Origin: Sphingobacteriales bacterium
Lineage (GTDB): Bacteria > Bacteroidota > Bacteroidia > Chitinophagales > Chitinophagaceae
Reading direction: 5' to 3'
DNA length: 64,000 nucleotides
NCBI GenBank assembly: GCA_004144175.1
Contig: SEFT01000001.1
Span: 186,001-250,000 of the forward strand
Of the stretch, positions 28,645 to 36,844 are shown piece after piece. Positions within the stretch are counted from its first letter, which is position 1. Each line of letters starts with the position of its first letter. The position numbers and the translations under genes are program-made. The notes beneath the pieces are model-generated. The model worked only from the letters and a program-made list of their open reading frames with translations. It had not been told where the DNA came from and ran no database searches.

Positions 28645-30624
28645 ATGAAGTTTGACAGGACTGGTCTTTCCGACGAACAGCTCAAACAATTATATACCGA
28701 GATCGTACGCCCACGTATGATCGAAGAAAAGATGCTGGTGCTGCTGCGTCAGGGCCGCATCAGCAAATGGTTTAGCGGCATAGGCCAGGAGGCCATATCT
28801 ATTGGTGCCACCATGGCGCTCGATAGCGATGAGTATGTAATGCCTTTGCACCGCAACCTGGGTGTATTTACCGCTCGTAAAATGCCTTTCGACAAGCTGT
28901 TCATGCAATGGCAGGGCCGTAAAGAAGGTTTTAGTAAAGGCCGCGAACGTTCATTCCACTTCGGTGCCAATGAGTACCATATATGTGGTATGATATCGCA
29001 CCTTGGTCCGCAGCTGGCTATTGCCGATGGTATAGCGCTGGCCCATAAGCTGAAAAAAGAAAACAAGGTATCGGTAGCCTTCAGCGGAGACGGTGGTACC
29101 AGCGAGGGCGACTTCCATGAGGCACTCAACGTAGCTGCCGTATGGGGTCTGCCGGTTATATTTATTATAGAGAACAATGGCTATGGCCTGAGCACACCTG
29201 TTAACGAGCAATTCGTATGCAAGCAGCTGGCCGACCGTGCGGTAGGGTATGGCATGAAGGGCATGACCATCGATGGCAATAACCTGCTGGAAGTATACAA
29301 GACCATCAGCGAAGCACGCCAGTATTGCATTAAAGAACAAAAGCCGGTACTTATAGAGTGTATGACCTTCCGCATGCGCGGCCACGAAGAGGCCAGCGGC
29401 GTGAAGTACGTACCGAAAGAGCTGTTTGAAGAATGGGGCAAGAAAGACCCTGTTTCCAACTACGAAGCCTACCTGCTGAAAGAAAAAGTACTGAAGCAGG
29501 CAGACATTGACAGCATCCGCGCCGGTATACAAAAAGAAATAGAAGAAGGACTGGCTACCGGTTTTGCAGCACAGCCTATTACCCCCGATACAGACGAAGA
29601 AGTACGCGATGTATATGCACCACATAATGGTGCAGCTATACAGCCTGCAACATCTGCAAAGTCCGAAAAGAAGTTCATCCAAGCCATCAGCGACGGCCTG
29701 CGCCAGGCCATGGAGCGCCACGAGAACTTCGTGCTGATGGGGCAGGACATAGCCGAATACGGTGGTGCGTTCAAGGTGACCGAAGGTTTCGTACAGCAGT
29801 TTGGCAAGGGACGTGTGCGCAATACGCCGCTCTGCGAAAGCGCCATAGTAGGTACGGCACTTGGCCTTTCTATCAAAGGTTTCAAGTCGATGATGGAAAT
29901 GCAGTTTGCCGACTTTGCTACGGTAGGCTTCAACCAGATCATCAACAACCTGGCTAAGATACACTACCGCTGGGGCCAGAATGCCGATGTAGTAGTACGT
30001 ATGCCTACAGGCGGCGGCGTAGGTGCTGGGCCATTCCACTCGCAGAGCAACGAGGCCTGGTTTGTAAAGACCCCGGGGCTGAAGGTAGTTTATCCATCGA
30101 CACCCGAAGATGCAAAAGGACTGATGATAGCGGCGATAGAAGACCCTAACCCGGTTATCTTCTTCGAGCACAAAGCTCTGTACCGCAGTGTAAGCGGACA
30201 AGTGCCCGACGATTATTATAGCATAGAAATAGGCAAAGCCCGCCTGGTACAGGAAGGGTCCGATATCAGCATTATTACCTACGGTGCCGGTGTGCATTGG
30301 GCCACGGAGTATGCCGCGCAGCATACTGATACATCGTTCGACATCCTCGACCTGCGCAGCCTGCTGCCGCTCGACTATGATGCCATCCGCGCATCGGTAC
30401 AGCGTACAGGTAAAGTACTGCTGCTTCATGAAGATACGCTGATAGCCGGTATAGGTGGCGAGATAGCTGCATGGATATCTGAGAACTGTTTCGAGTACCT
30501 GGATGCACCGATCGTACGCTGCGCCAGCTTAGATACACCTGTGCCATTCGCCATAGAGCTGGAGCAAAACTTCCTGGCTAAAGGCAGGTTGCATGAGCGT
30601 GTTCAGAAGCTGACTGCATATTAA
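28645..30624 (+). CDS. Fused E1 alpha-beta 2-oxoacid dehydrogenase
   Basis: Thiamine-diphosphate E1 enzyme of a branched-chain 2-oxoacid or pyruvate dehydrogenase complex, with both subunits in one 659-residue chain. The alpha part (1 to about 320) has RQGRISKWFSGIGQEA, FSGDGGTSEGDFHEALN and FIIENNGYGLSTP, the thiamine-binding GDG-NN motif. A linker of about 25 residues leads to the beta part (about 345-659) with MGQDIAEYGGAFKVTEGF, TPLCESAIVGTALG and FFEHKALYRS. The fused form is known in Bacteroidota and is usually called 2-oxoisovalerate dehydrogenase; the substrate is not decided by sequence. No E2 or E3 gene is nearby. Confidence 0.92.
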   Translation: MKFDRTGLSDEQLKQLYTEIVRPRMIEEKMLVLLRQGRISKWFSGIGQEAISIGATMALDSDEYVMPLHRNLGVFTARKMPFDKLFMQWQGRKEGFSKGRERSFHFGANEYHICGMISHLGPQLAIADGIALAHKLKKENKVSVAFSGDGGTSEGDFHEALNVAAVWGLPVIFIIENNGYGLSTPVNEQFVCKQLADRAVGYGMKGMTIDGNNLLEVYKTISEARQYCIKEQKPVLIECMTFRMRGHEEASGVKYVPKELFEEWGKKDPVSNYEAYLLKEKVLKQADIDSIRAGIQKEIEEGLATGFAAQPITPDTDEEVRDVYAPHNGAAIQPATSAKSEKKFIQAISDGLRQAMERHENFVLMGQDIAEYGGAFKVTEGFVQQFGKGRVRNTPLCESAIVGTALGLSIKGFKSMMEMQFADFATVGFNQIINNLAKIHYRWGQNADVVVRMPTGGGVGAGPFHSQSNEAWFVKTPGLKVVYPSTPEDAKGLMIAAIEDPNPVIFFEHKALYRSVSGQVPDDYYSIEIGKARLVQEGSDISIITYGAGVHWATEYAAQHTDTSFDILDLRSLLPLDYDAIRASVQRTGKVLLLHEDTLIAGIGGEIAAWISENCFEYLDAPIVRCASLDTPVPFAIELEQNFLAKGRLHERVQKLTAY

Positions 30625-30656
30625 TGAGATACATAACGGACGATTATCTTACTTAT

Positions 30657-30697
30657 AAAACGCCCTTCCTATGTGGAGGGCGTTTACTATTTTTACA
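30657..30697 (+). terminator. Intrinsic terminator after the E1 gene
   Basis: AAACGCCCT pairs with AGGGCGTTT around a 10-nt loop and is followed by ACTATTTTT. Confidence 0.82.
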
Positions 30698-30720
30698 ACC
30701 AACTGAATTGACATACCAGG

Positions 30721-31596
30721 ATGCGCACACGTGTTTATAGCCTGCTATCTATTATTTGCGGAGCCTCATTATTTGGCTCCTGTGTTACCGGCGGATCTAC
30801 AGGTAAGCCCATTGTACTCGGCGATACATCTACGATTGTCACCGAAACGGACTCGGCCTACCTGAAGGATTTTGTAGAAGATATAAAACCATCATCCGCA
30901 AGCTCTGCTCCGCCTGCGGATAGCAGTACTACGCCGATGGCATCTACTCTCGCACCGGATACTGCCGCAAAACAACCAACACAACCCGAGCAGCCGGTAG
31001 CAAAAACAGAAAAAGAAGAAACTGAAAAAGAGGAAGTAAGTGTCGGCGAAGAAGGCCTGGCTATCGTCTTCAAGAATGTGAGCGTGGTGATACCCGGCAT
31101 CAAAGCCCGTAGCGGTAGTAGCCAAAAAGCTATAAGCAACGCAGCAAGCGTTACTTACCAGCTTACAAGAGGCACACTCAACAACAAACAGATAAAAGTA
31201 AGCGGTGGTACCGTCGAAAGCATCTCGCAAAAGGTGCAGAGTGTTATCGAGGTACGCAACAACCTGGGCACGCTAGAGCTATCGAACCTCACGGCAACAT
31301 CGGGCTGGGAGAAGCTGAGGGGCGGCAAGAATGCATACACCATATCAGCCCTCACAGCATCGCAACTGCCTGAGCCACGTATATCGCCATCCTCGCTGCG
31401 CAGTGCCGTAAGCCGCGCTGCAAAAGCCCAGCGTATGAAGAAGGCTAAAGAGCAGCAGTGGCTCGCCGCTATCAAGAACGTACGCCGTGCAGATCAAAAG
31501 CCACTCCGCCTCTCCATGAAAAGTGTAACCTGGAAGATAGATGGCAAAGACGCCAGTGGTAAACGATACAGCAAGCAGGTAAGGATGGATATATAA
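30721..31596 (+). CDS. Lipoprotein of unknown function
   Basis: 291 residues. The N terminus is a lipoprotein signal with lipobox LFGSC near residue 21. A low-complexity linker rich in serine, proline, threonine and glutamate (about 55-105) precedes a folded part with IVFKNVSVVIPGIKARSG and ASVTYQLTRGTLNNKQI. The C terminus is very basic (SRAAKAQRMKKAKEQQW). I do not recognise a family. It probably stands at the outer membrane or periplasmic face. Single gene between two terminators. Confidence 0.65.
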   Translation: MRTRVYSLLSIICGASLFGSCVTGGSTGKPIVLGDTSTIVTETDSAYLKDFVEDIKPSSASSAPPADSSTTPMASTLAPDTAAKQPTQPEQPVAKTEKEETEKEEVSVGEEGLAIVFKNVSVVIPGIKARSGSSQKAISNAASVTYQLTRGTLNNKQIKVSGGTVESISQKVQSVIEVRNNLGTLELSNLTATSGWEKLRGGKNAYTISALTASQLPEPRISPSSLRSAVSRAAKAQRMKKAKEQQWLAAIKNVRRADQKPLRLSMKSVTWKIDGKDASGKRYSKQVRMDI

Positions 31597-31612
31597 GACC
31601 AGTAAAGCGGAG

Positions 31613-31821
31613 ATTTAAGTCAAAAGGCAAAAGTGAAAAGCTAAAATTAGTAGCGAGAGACTACGCTTGACGGTGTTAGAGCGGCTAGCTAAAAGGTTTC
31701 AAAAGTAAAATGCTCCCACAAGGGAGCATTTTACTTATAACCAGACTTAGAATATTTATATAGCTAGCAGGCCGAAAAGCACGCTACTTCCAGCTTTTCA
31801 CTTTTGCCTTTTGACTTAAAT
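31613..31821. repeat. 209-bp palindromic foldback element with 30-bp inverted repeats
   Basis: The two ends, 31613-31642 and 31792-31821, are perfect inverted copies (30 of 30), beginning ATTTAAGTCAAAAGGCAA. Inside, AGTAGCG (about 31649) and GCTAGCTA (about 31684) recur inverted in the same order in the right half, and the centre is a terminator hairpin at 31705-31734. The whole piece can therefore fold back on itself. It encodes nothing, and its right end contains the stop codon of the RidA gene. It may be a miniature inverted-repeat element or a REP-like repeat. Confidence 0.75.
31705..31740. terminator. Bidirectional terminator hairpin
   Basis: Perfect 13-bp stem GTAAAATGCTCCC with loop ACAA, at the exact centre of the foldback element, between convergent genes. 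Confidence 0.85.
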
Positions 31822-32226
31822 TTCAGCGATACACTTCAACTCAATAGCAATAGGCGTCGGCAGCGAATTGATCTCAACCGTCGTTCTGCAAGGCTGGTTG
31901 TCCTTGAAGTACTCTGCATACACACGGTTATACGTAGCAAAGTCGCGCTTCATGTTCACCAGGAATACCGTTACATCTACCAGCTTATCCCAGCTGCTGC
32001 CGCTTTCTTCCAGTACGATGCGCACATTGTCAAATACATTGCGGCACTGTGCTTCAAAGTCAAACTCCAGGAAGTTACCGTTCTTGTCCAGCTTCAGGCC
32101 GGGTATCTCGTCGGAGACCGTGCGTGGACCAATACCACTCAGGAACAACAGATTGCCCACACGGCGTGCATGAGGATACAAGCCCACAGGCTTCGGTGCT
32201 TTATCGGTAGATATACGTTCAGACAT
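31816..32226 (-). CDS. RidA-family protein, probable 2-aminomuconate deaminase
   Basis: 136 residues of the RidA/YjgF/UK114 fold, a trimeric family that deaminates enamine or imine compounds. Features are GLYPHARRVGNLLFLSGIGP, the mid-block EAQCRNVFDNVRIVLEESG, and the C-terminal CRTTVEINSLPTPIAIEL with the conserved arginine that binds the substrate carboxylate. The next gene upstream is an ALDH8-like dehydrogenase; the pair fits 2-aminomuconate semialdehyde oxidation and then deamination in kynurenine breakdown. That specific activity is inference. The stop codon lies within the right arm of the foldback repeat. Confidence 0.82.
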   Translation of the reverse strand: MSERISTDKAPKPVGLYPHARRVGNLLFLSGIGPRTVSDEIPGLKLDKNGNFLEFDFEAQCRNVFDNVRIVLEESGSSWDKLVDVTVFLVNMKRDFATYNRVYAEYFKDNQPCRTTVEINSLPTPIAIELKCIAEI

Positions 32227-32238
32227 GTTCGTTTAATT

Positions 32239-32286
32239 CAAAAGTCAAAACCTGCCTGCCAGTAGGCAGGGTAAAAAGTCAAAAAT
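32239..32286. repeat. AAAGTCAAAA copies around a small hairpin
   Basis: Two direct copies of AAAGTCAAAA flank CCTGCCTGCCAGTAGGCAGG, a 7-bp hairpin. It lies between the aldehyde dehydrogenase stop and the RidA start and shares its AAGTCAAAAG word with the foldback element ends. Confidence 0.5.
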
Positions 32287-32298
32287 AATTATTTACAA

Positions 32299-33756
32299 TT
32301 ACAGTTCTATGCACACATTCTTAGGCTCCGTAAAGAAGCGTAGCGCTTCCCAGCCGCCCTCGCGGCCTACGCCCGAGCTCTTGAAACCGCCAAATGGTGT
32401 GCGCAGGTCGCGCAGCAACCAGCAGTTCACCCAGATAATGCCACTGTGTACTTTAGCCGCCACACGGTTGGCGCGGCTTACGTCCTGCGTCCAGATGGTG
32501 GCGGAGAGACCATAGTCGCTGGTGTTGGCCAGCATCAGGGCTTCCTCTTCTGTCTTGAAGCTTTGCAGCGTTACCACGGGGCCAAATATCTCTTCCATAT
32601 TGGTACGGCAGTTGGCGCCCAGTCCTTCTATTATTGTTGGCTCTATAAAGTATCCATCCGCGCAGCGTCCTTCCTGCTTCACGGCTTTGCCACCCAGCAG
32701 TATCTTACCTCCTTCCTGTTTGGCCAGCTCTATGCAGCTCATCACCTTGTCGAAGTGCATCTTGCTGACCACTGCACCCTGGCGGCTGTTCTCGTCCAGT
32801 GGATCGCCGACGATGAGCTTGCGGGCCTTGGCTATAAATTCTTCTTTGAACTTTTCGTAAATGCTTTCCTCTACCAGCACACGGCTGCCGCAGAGGCATA
32901 TCTGTCCCTGGTTGGCAAACGACGACTGTAGGGTAGTGCGCATCATCTTATCCCAATCGCAGTCGGCAAAGATGATGTTTGGGTTCTTGCCGCCCAGCTC
33001 CAGCGATATCTTCTTGAACATCGGTGCAGCTGTAGCCGCTATCTCCTTACCCGCACGCGTACTGCCGGTAAACGATATCGCCTTTATCTCGGGGTGGCTC
33101 ACGATGGCGCTACCGCAGTTGGGGCCATTACCATGCACTATGTTGAGCACACCCGCAGGCAGCCCCGCCTCGCGGCATATGATGCTGAGCAGGTAGCCTG
33201 TCATCGGTGTAACCTCGCTGGGCTTGGCCACTACGCAGTTGCCCGCAGCCAGCGCCGGCGCTATCTTCCAGGTAAAGAGGTAGAGCGGCAGGTTCCAGGG
33301 CGATATGCAGCCGACTACGCCTATGGGCTGGCGCAGGGTGTAGTTGATCGCCTTGTCTTCCATATTATGGCTCTCGGTGCTCATGTGCATGATGCCCGTA
33401 GCAAAGAAGCGGAAGTTGCTCGATGCGCGGGGGATATCCACCTTTTTGCTCAGCCACAGCGGCTTGCCATTGTCGTTAGTCTCGGCCAGCGCCAGTGCAT
33501 CCAGGTTTTCGTCAATCAGTTCGGCTATGCGGTTGAGCACCTTAAAGCGGTCCTCGGCGGGTGTAGTGCTCCATGCCGGGAAGGCTGCTTTGGCAGCGCC
33601 TACGGCTTCTTCTACGTCTGCTATGTCGCTATCGGGTATTTGCCCGTAGACAGCGCCCGTAGCGGGGTTGATATTATCGATGTACTTACCATTGAGAGGA
33701 GCCTGTAGATCGCCGGCAATATAGTTGGCAATACGCTCCGGAGCCTGGAGATTCAT
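32299..33756 (-). CDS. Aldehyde dehydrogenase, 2-aminomuconate/2-hydroxymuconate semialdehyde type
   Basis: 485-residue NAD-dependent aldehyde dehydrogenase. GCISPWNLPLYLFTWK, AKPSEVTPMTGYL and SFTGSTRAGKEIA bind the cofactor; LELGGKNPNIIFADCD holds the catalytic glutamate and NQGQICLCGSRV the nucleophilic cysteine. The end, VNCWLLRDLRTPFGGFKSSG with WEALRFFTEPKNVC, is characteristic of the ALDH8/2-hydroxymuconic semialdehyde branch. With the RidA gene after it, it likely serves tryptophan or aromatic breakdown. ATG 33756 is 5 nt from a perfect TACCTTTG box, so the 30-residue extension back to 33846 is not used. Confidence 0.9.
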   Translation of the reverse strand: MNLQAPERIANYIAGDLQAPLNGKYIDNINPATGAVYGQIPDSDIADVEEAVGAAKAAFPAWSTTPAEDRFKVLNRIAELIDENLDALALAETNDNGKPLWLSKKVDIPRASSNFRFFATGIMHMSTESHNMEDKAINYTLRQPIGVVGCISPWNLPLYLFTWKIAPALAAGNCVVAKPSEVTPMTGYLLSIICREAGLPAGVLNIVHGNGPNCGSAIVSHPEIKAISFTGSTRAGKEIAATAAPMFKKISLELGGKNPNIIFADCDWDKMMRTTLQSSFANQGQICLCGSRVLVEESIYEKFKEEFIAKARKLIVGDPLDENSRQGAVVSKMHFDKVMSCIELAKQEGGKILLGGKAVKQEGRCADGYFIEPTIIEGLGANCRTNMEEIFGPVVTLQSFKTEEEALMLANTSDYGLSATIWTQDVSRANRVAAKVHSGIIWVNCWLLRDLRTPFGGFKSSGVGREGGWEALRFFTEPKNVCIEL

Positions 33757-33761
33757 ATGGG

Positions 33762-33769
33762 CAAAGGTA
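33762..33769 (-). promoter_or_regulatory. -7 box 5 nt from the aldehyde dehydrogenase start
   Basis: TACCTTTG on the minus strand followed by CCCAT and the ATG. The message would be leaderless or nearly so. Confidence 0.58.
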
Positions 33770-33794
33770 GGAGGAAGTAGGAAAGTTTGAAAAT

Positions 33795-33810
33795 ACCGTT
33801 TAAAAACGGT
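33795..33810. promoter_or_regulatory. Palindrome, possible operator
   Basis: ACCGTTTAAAAACGGT: 7-bp perfect arms around AA, in the divergent gap between the aldehyde dehydrogenase and FRG genes. Confidence 0.45.
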
Positions 33811-33827
33811 TGTTTGAAGTGGAAAAT

Positions 33828-33843
33828 AAGCTAATCTTAGCTT
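33828..33843. promoter_or_regulatory. Palindrome, possible operator
   Basis: AAGCTAATCTTAGCTT: 7-bp perfect arms around TC, ending 13 nt before the FRG gene start, where it could control that cassette. Confidence 0.45.
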
Positions 33844-33856
33844 CACAATTCACATT

Positions 33857-34627
33857 ATGAATGAGCAGATTAAAATAGTCGAAGTATCAAACATACCCGA
33901 TTATATAACAGCTATAGAAAGTTTGAGCGAAGGATCAGATTTATGGTTTAGGGGGGTACCGAGCAACACATTTACGCTAACTCCGTCCATATACAGGAAC
34001 AAATTTGATTCAGGTGATGAGAAAATACTTCAGACAAAATTTAAATCACGGGCAATTCCTTTTTTGAAAAATAGACCGGTAGAAAACTACTGGGAATGGT
34101 TGTTTCTGATGCAGCATTTTGGCTTACCTACAAGGCTTATGGACTGGTCAAGTAGTGCGCTAATTGCCCTAGGGTTCGCAATAATATTCAGAGAGTCTCA
34201 CGTATCTACCCATGATGCAGGTGTATGGTGCTTAAAACCAATTGTATTAAATAAGTGTACAAAGATTGATATCGACCCTGAGGGCATAATACCAGACATA
34301 ACGGCAGATGATGCTATATCTAAATTTTACGAAATAAAATCTCGGTATCAAGCAGATTATCCAATTGCGATTACAGGCCCTTTAAATAATGAACGAATCA
34401 CAGCTCAGAAAGGAGTATTTACTTTATTTCCAGATAAAGCTAGTTTCAATTTAGAGGATTTAAGTAACGCACATGACTTTCTAAGTATCATTACAATTAA
34501 AAATCAATATATCGAGGACATAAAAGGACAACTATCTTCACTTGGCATAACAGAAACCGCCATTTATCCCGATCTAAACAATTTAGCATTAGAAATAAGA
34601 AATGAGTATTTAAAAAATAAAAGGTAA
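33857..34627 (+). CDS. FRG-domain protein, first gene of a putative defence cassette
   Basis: 256 residues with a complete FRG domain (PF08867 type, biochemical activity not established to my knowledge): LWFRGVPSNTFTLTPSIYR at 29-47 holds the name-giving FRG, LMQHFGLPTRLMDWSSSALI at 84-103 is the strongest block, and ITAQKGVFTLFP at 181-192 the third. These conserved polar residues look catalytic. No signal peptide or membrane helix. It lies 3 nt before a DUF262 gene, and both are much richer in A+T than neighbours (two 60-base samples counted by hand gave 27 and 40 % G+C, against 55 % for a sample of the aldehyde dehydrogenase), which suggests transfer. Confidence 0.85.
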   Translation: MNEQIKIVEVSNIPDYITAIESLSEGSDLWFRGVPSNTFTLTPSIYRNKFDSGDEKILQTKFKSRAIPFLKNRPVENYWEWLFLMQHFGLPTRLMDWSSSALIALGFAIIFRESHVSTHDAGVWCLKPIVLNKCTKIDIDPEGIIPDITADDAISKFYEIKSRYQADYPIAITGPLNNERITAQKGVFTLFPDKASFNLEDLSNAHDFLSIITIKNQYIEDIKGQLSSLGITETAIYPDLNNLALEIRNEYLKNKR

Positions 34628-34630
34628 TAT

Positions 34631-35737
34631 ATGTTTAGAATACTTAGAATCGGAGAGTATAAATCATTTGATATTGTTGGGTTATATAATAGTCTAGGTA
34701 AGATTGATTTAAATCCTATTTATCAACGCTATGGAAAGATATGGCCATTAGATAAAAAGCAATTGTTGATTGACACAATTCTAAATCAATTCGATATTCC
34801 GAAATTTTATTTCAACTATTTCGTAGAACAGGTTAATCGACTAAACTCTAATGGCACTCTCTACGCAGTAATCGATGGTAAACAGCGAGTAGAAACTATC
34901 ATCGAGTTCATGGATGATAAATGGCCGCTATCTGATACATTCAAATTATATAGTGATGAGTCTCTTAGACTAGCTGGACAAAAGTACTCAGATATTATAA
35001 AAAAGTATCCCGCGATCGCATCGCAATTTGATGAGTATATTCTTGATATAGTTTACGTGGTTACAGATGAGGAGGATAAAATTGAAGAACTTTTTCTAAG
35101 ATTAAATGGTGGTACGGCATTAACAAATGCAGAAAAAAGGAATGCAATCGGAGGATATTTAAACAGCAGAATTAGACAGATTGTTGAAAACAATACTTTC
35201 TTTACGCATAAACTAAGTTTTAACAATCCAAGGTTTCAGTACCAAGATATGCTAAGTAAATTACTATATATAGAGCATTCTGACGTAATGGAATCGTTGA
35301 CGAATGTAAACTTAGAGAGATTTATTAGAGATAACGCAAAGGAAACGGGTTGGATAAATAGTGTTATAAATAATGTAGAAAAAATGCTAGGCTTGATGAG
35401 TAATATTTTTAACGACTACGATATTTTACTAAAACGAAAAGGTATTATTCCAGTTTACTACATTTTCATAAAACAAAACAATGACGTTACCCGAGAGTTT
35501 TTGTTTAAATTCTATCAAATGCGTGAAGAAAACAGGACTGCACCTAATCCTAATCCAGTATTATTGGAATTTGATAGGCTTAATCAGCAGGGTGTTATTA
35601 ATGCAAGATCCATATACAGTCGATTAGATATAATATCTTTATATTACAGTGACTACGTCAGTTCTGGGGAAATAAGAAAAAATATTGATATTAATGTTTA
35701 CAATGAAGGAACTGATGACGAAACCGAAGATGTCTAG
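34631..35737 (+). CDS. DUF262 (GmrS/ParB-like NTPase) protein, second gene of the cassette
   Basis: 368 residues. The DUF262 core is clear: LNPIYQRYGKIWPLDKKQLL at 27-46 (the PxYQR-W motif), YAVIDGKQRVETIIEF at 78-93 (the DGQQR motif of the ParB-like nucleotide-hydrolysing fold) and LFLRLNGGTALTNAEKRNA at 154-172. Related proteins in GmrSD, BrxU and SspE use this domain to sense modified phage DNA and control an HNH nuclease (DUF1524). Here no DUF1524 or HNH motif follows; the C-terminal 190 residues are helical and unassigned, so the partner FRG protein may be the effector. Hand-counted 60-base samples gave 27-35 % G+C. Confidence 0.85.
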   Translation: MFRILRIGEYKSFDIVGLYNSLGKIDLNPIYQRYGKIWPLDKKQLLIDTILNQFDIPKFYFNYFVEQVNRLNSNGTLYAVIDGKQRVETIIEFMDDKWPLSDTFKLYSDESLRLAGQKYSDIIKKYPAIASQFDEYILDIVYVVTDEEDKIEELFLRLNGGTALTNAEKRNAIGGYLNSRIRQIVENNTFFTHKLSFNNPRFQYQDMLSKLLYIEHSDVMESLTNVNLERFIRDNAKETGWINSVINNVEKMLGLMSNIFNDYDILLKRKGIIPVYYIFIKQNNDVTREFLFKFYQMREENRTAPNPNPVLLEFDRLNQQGVINARSIYSRLDIISLYYSDYVSSGEIRKNIDINVYNEGTDDETEDV

Positions 35738-35758
35738 CCCCGGCTATTCGTAGTCTTC

Positions 35759-35803
35759 CATCAAGGTAGCTGTCCTTAGATTGCATCTAAGGATTTGATG
35801 AAG
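35759..35803 (+). terminator. Hairpin after the FRG-DUF262 cassette
   Basis: Inner stem TCCTTAGAT with loop TGC, and an outer stem CATCAA/TTGATG that encloses it. No long T run follows. It lies 22 nt after the stop and probably closes the cassette transcript. Confidence 0.6.
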
Positions 35804-35843
35804 GTTAGGGAAGCGCCTCATTGGAATTTGGAGCGTCTAGTAC

Positions 35844-36704
35844 TTAGTATATCTCAACATCTTTCAGCGACTTACTCAATTTGATTAGAAACTTACCTAC
35901 TGCATTAATCGGTTCGTTTTCTTTCGGCGCATGGCGGCTGGTGCAGTAATATCCATCCTTGGTATGGGCTTCAAATATCCACATCGCACCATCGAAAGTA
36001 ATAATACAGCCGCTGCGTAATTTGTATGGTGAACTTAGCAATGCCGTTCTATTTAATAGCCTCTTAAAGTCGTTGAATAATTTGGGAGTTATTAAAATGG
36101 AGTCATTTATAATGGTAGCACCATTTCCAAATGTTGGTTCTGCATTATTATCTTTGATATGCTCACTGGCCACGGTCTTCGATTTTAACACCAGCTTATT
36201 ACCATCTTTCTCGATTGTAATAACAATTGGCCTGTCAAAAGACCGCAACCATGTAAACCGGTAAATATCCCTGCCCAGGTAAGCGTTATATAATATTGGC
36301 TCTTTGGCAAACCTCAATTCTTCTGAAAACCATTCAAGTTCGAGTGTATCAGTTTTGATATTATAAACCTCTTTTAAAGAATCAAGTGGTATATCCATCT
36401 CTCTGCTAAAAGTCTCTTTATCAGGAATACAGCCCGGGTTAATGCCGTGCATACCATAGCTGAAAAAGTCTTTTTGCTCTCCAGTCCAATGGTCTTTAGG
36501 CTTCATGAATTTCGGATAGACAAGCCATAGCATCGTGTCTTGAAACATCGTACTGGGAAAATACCATATAGAAGGATGCATTGGATTTCCACGCTCATCG
36601 GCAACGGTTTTGTCGTTGGCATACTGCACAAGATTACCCTGCTCCTGCCCATAGCTAATGGACGATGAGAAAACAAGAAACAGGAAAATTGCAGCCACCT
36701 TCAT
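35844..36704 (-). CDS. Secreted protein of unknown function
   Basis: 286 residues from ATG 36704, beginning with a signal peptide (MKVAAIFLFLVFSSSISYG, cut before QEQG). The mature part has no family I recognise; motifs such as HPSIWYFPSTMFQDTMLWLV and WLRSFDRPIVITIEKDG suggest a beta-rich domain with many aromatics. The earlier in-frame TTG at 36719 would only lengthen the signal peptide. It is convergent with the FRG-DUF262 cassette. Confidence 0.65.
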   Translation of the reverse strand: MKVAAIFLFLVFSSSISYGQEQGNLVQYANDKTVADERGNPMHPSIWYFPSTMFQDTMLWLVYPKFMKPKDHWTGEQKDFFSYGMHGINPGCIPDKETFSREMDIPLDSLKEVYNIKTDTLELEWFSEELRFAKEPILYNAYLGRDIYRFTWLRSFDRPIVITIEKDGNKLVLKSKTVASEHIKDNNAEPTFGNGATIINDSILITPKLFNDFKRLLNRTALLSSPYKLRSGCIITFDGAMWIFEAHTKDGYYCTSRHAPKENEPINAVGKFLIKLSKSLKDVEIY

Positions 36705-36844
36705 TTTCGGAAAGTACAAAATAGGGAACTGCTATTTGCAACCGAATTGTAATATGCAATCAGTGCTTTTTGTATCCAGATTACGACGTATTGTCTGCTA
36801 AGTTTGCTACAAGTATGGTCGACTTGCAAGCAGTATGTTTAACT

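Noticed and set aside
28951-30429. A 492-codon open frame on the minus strand
   Set aside because: It is the antisense shadow of the fused E1 gene; its protein lacks any domain and the plus strand encodes a clear enzyme.
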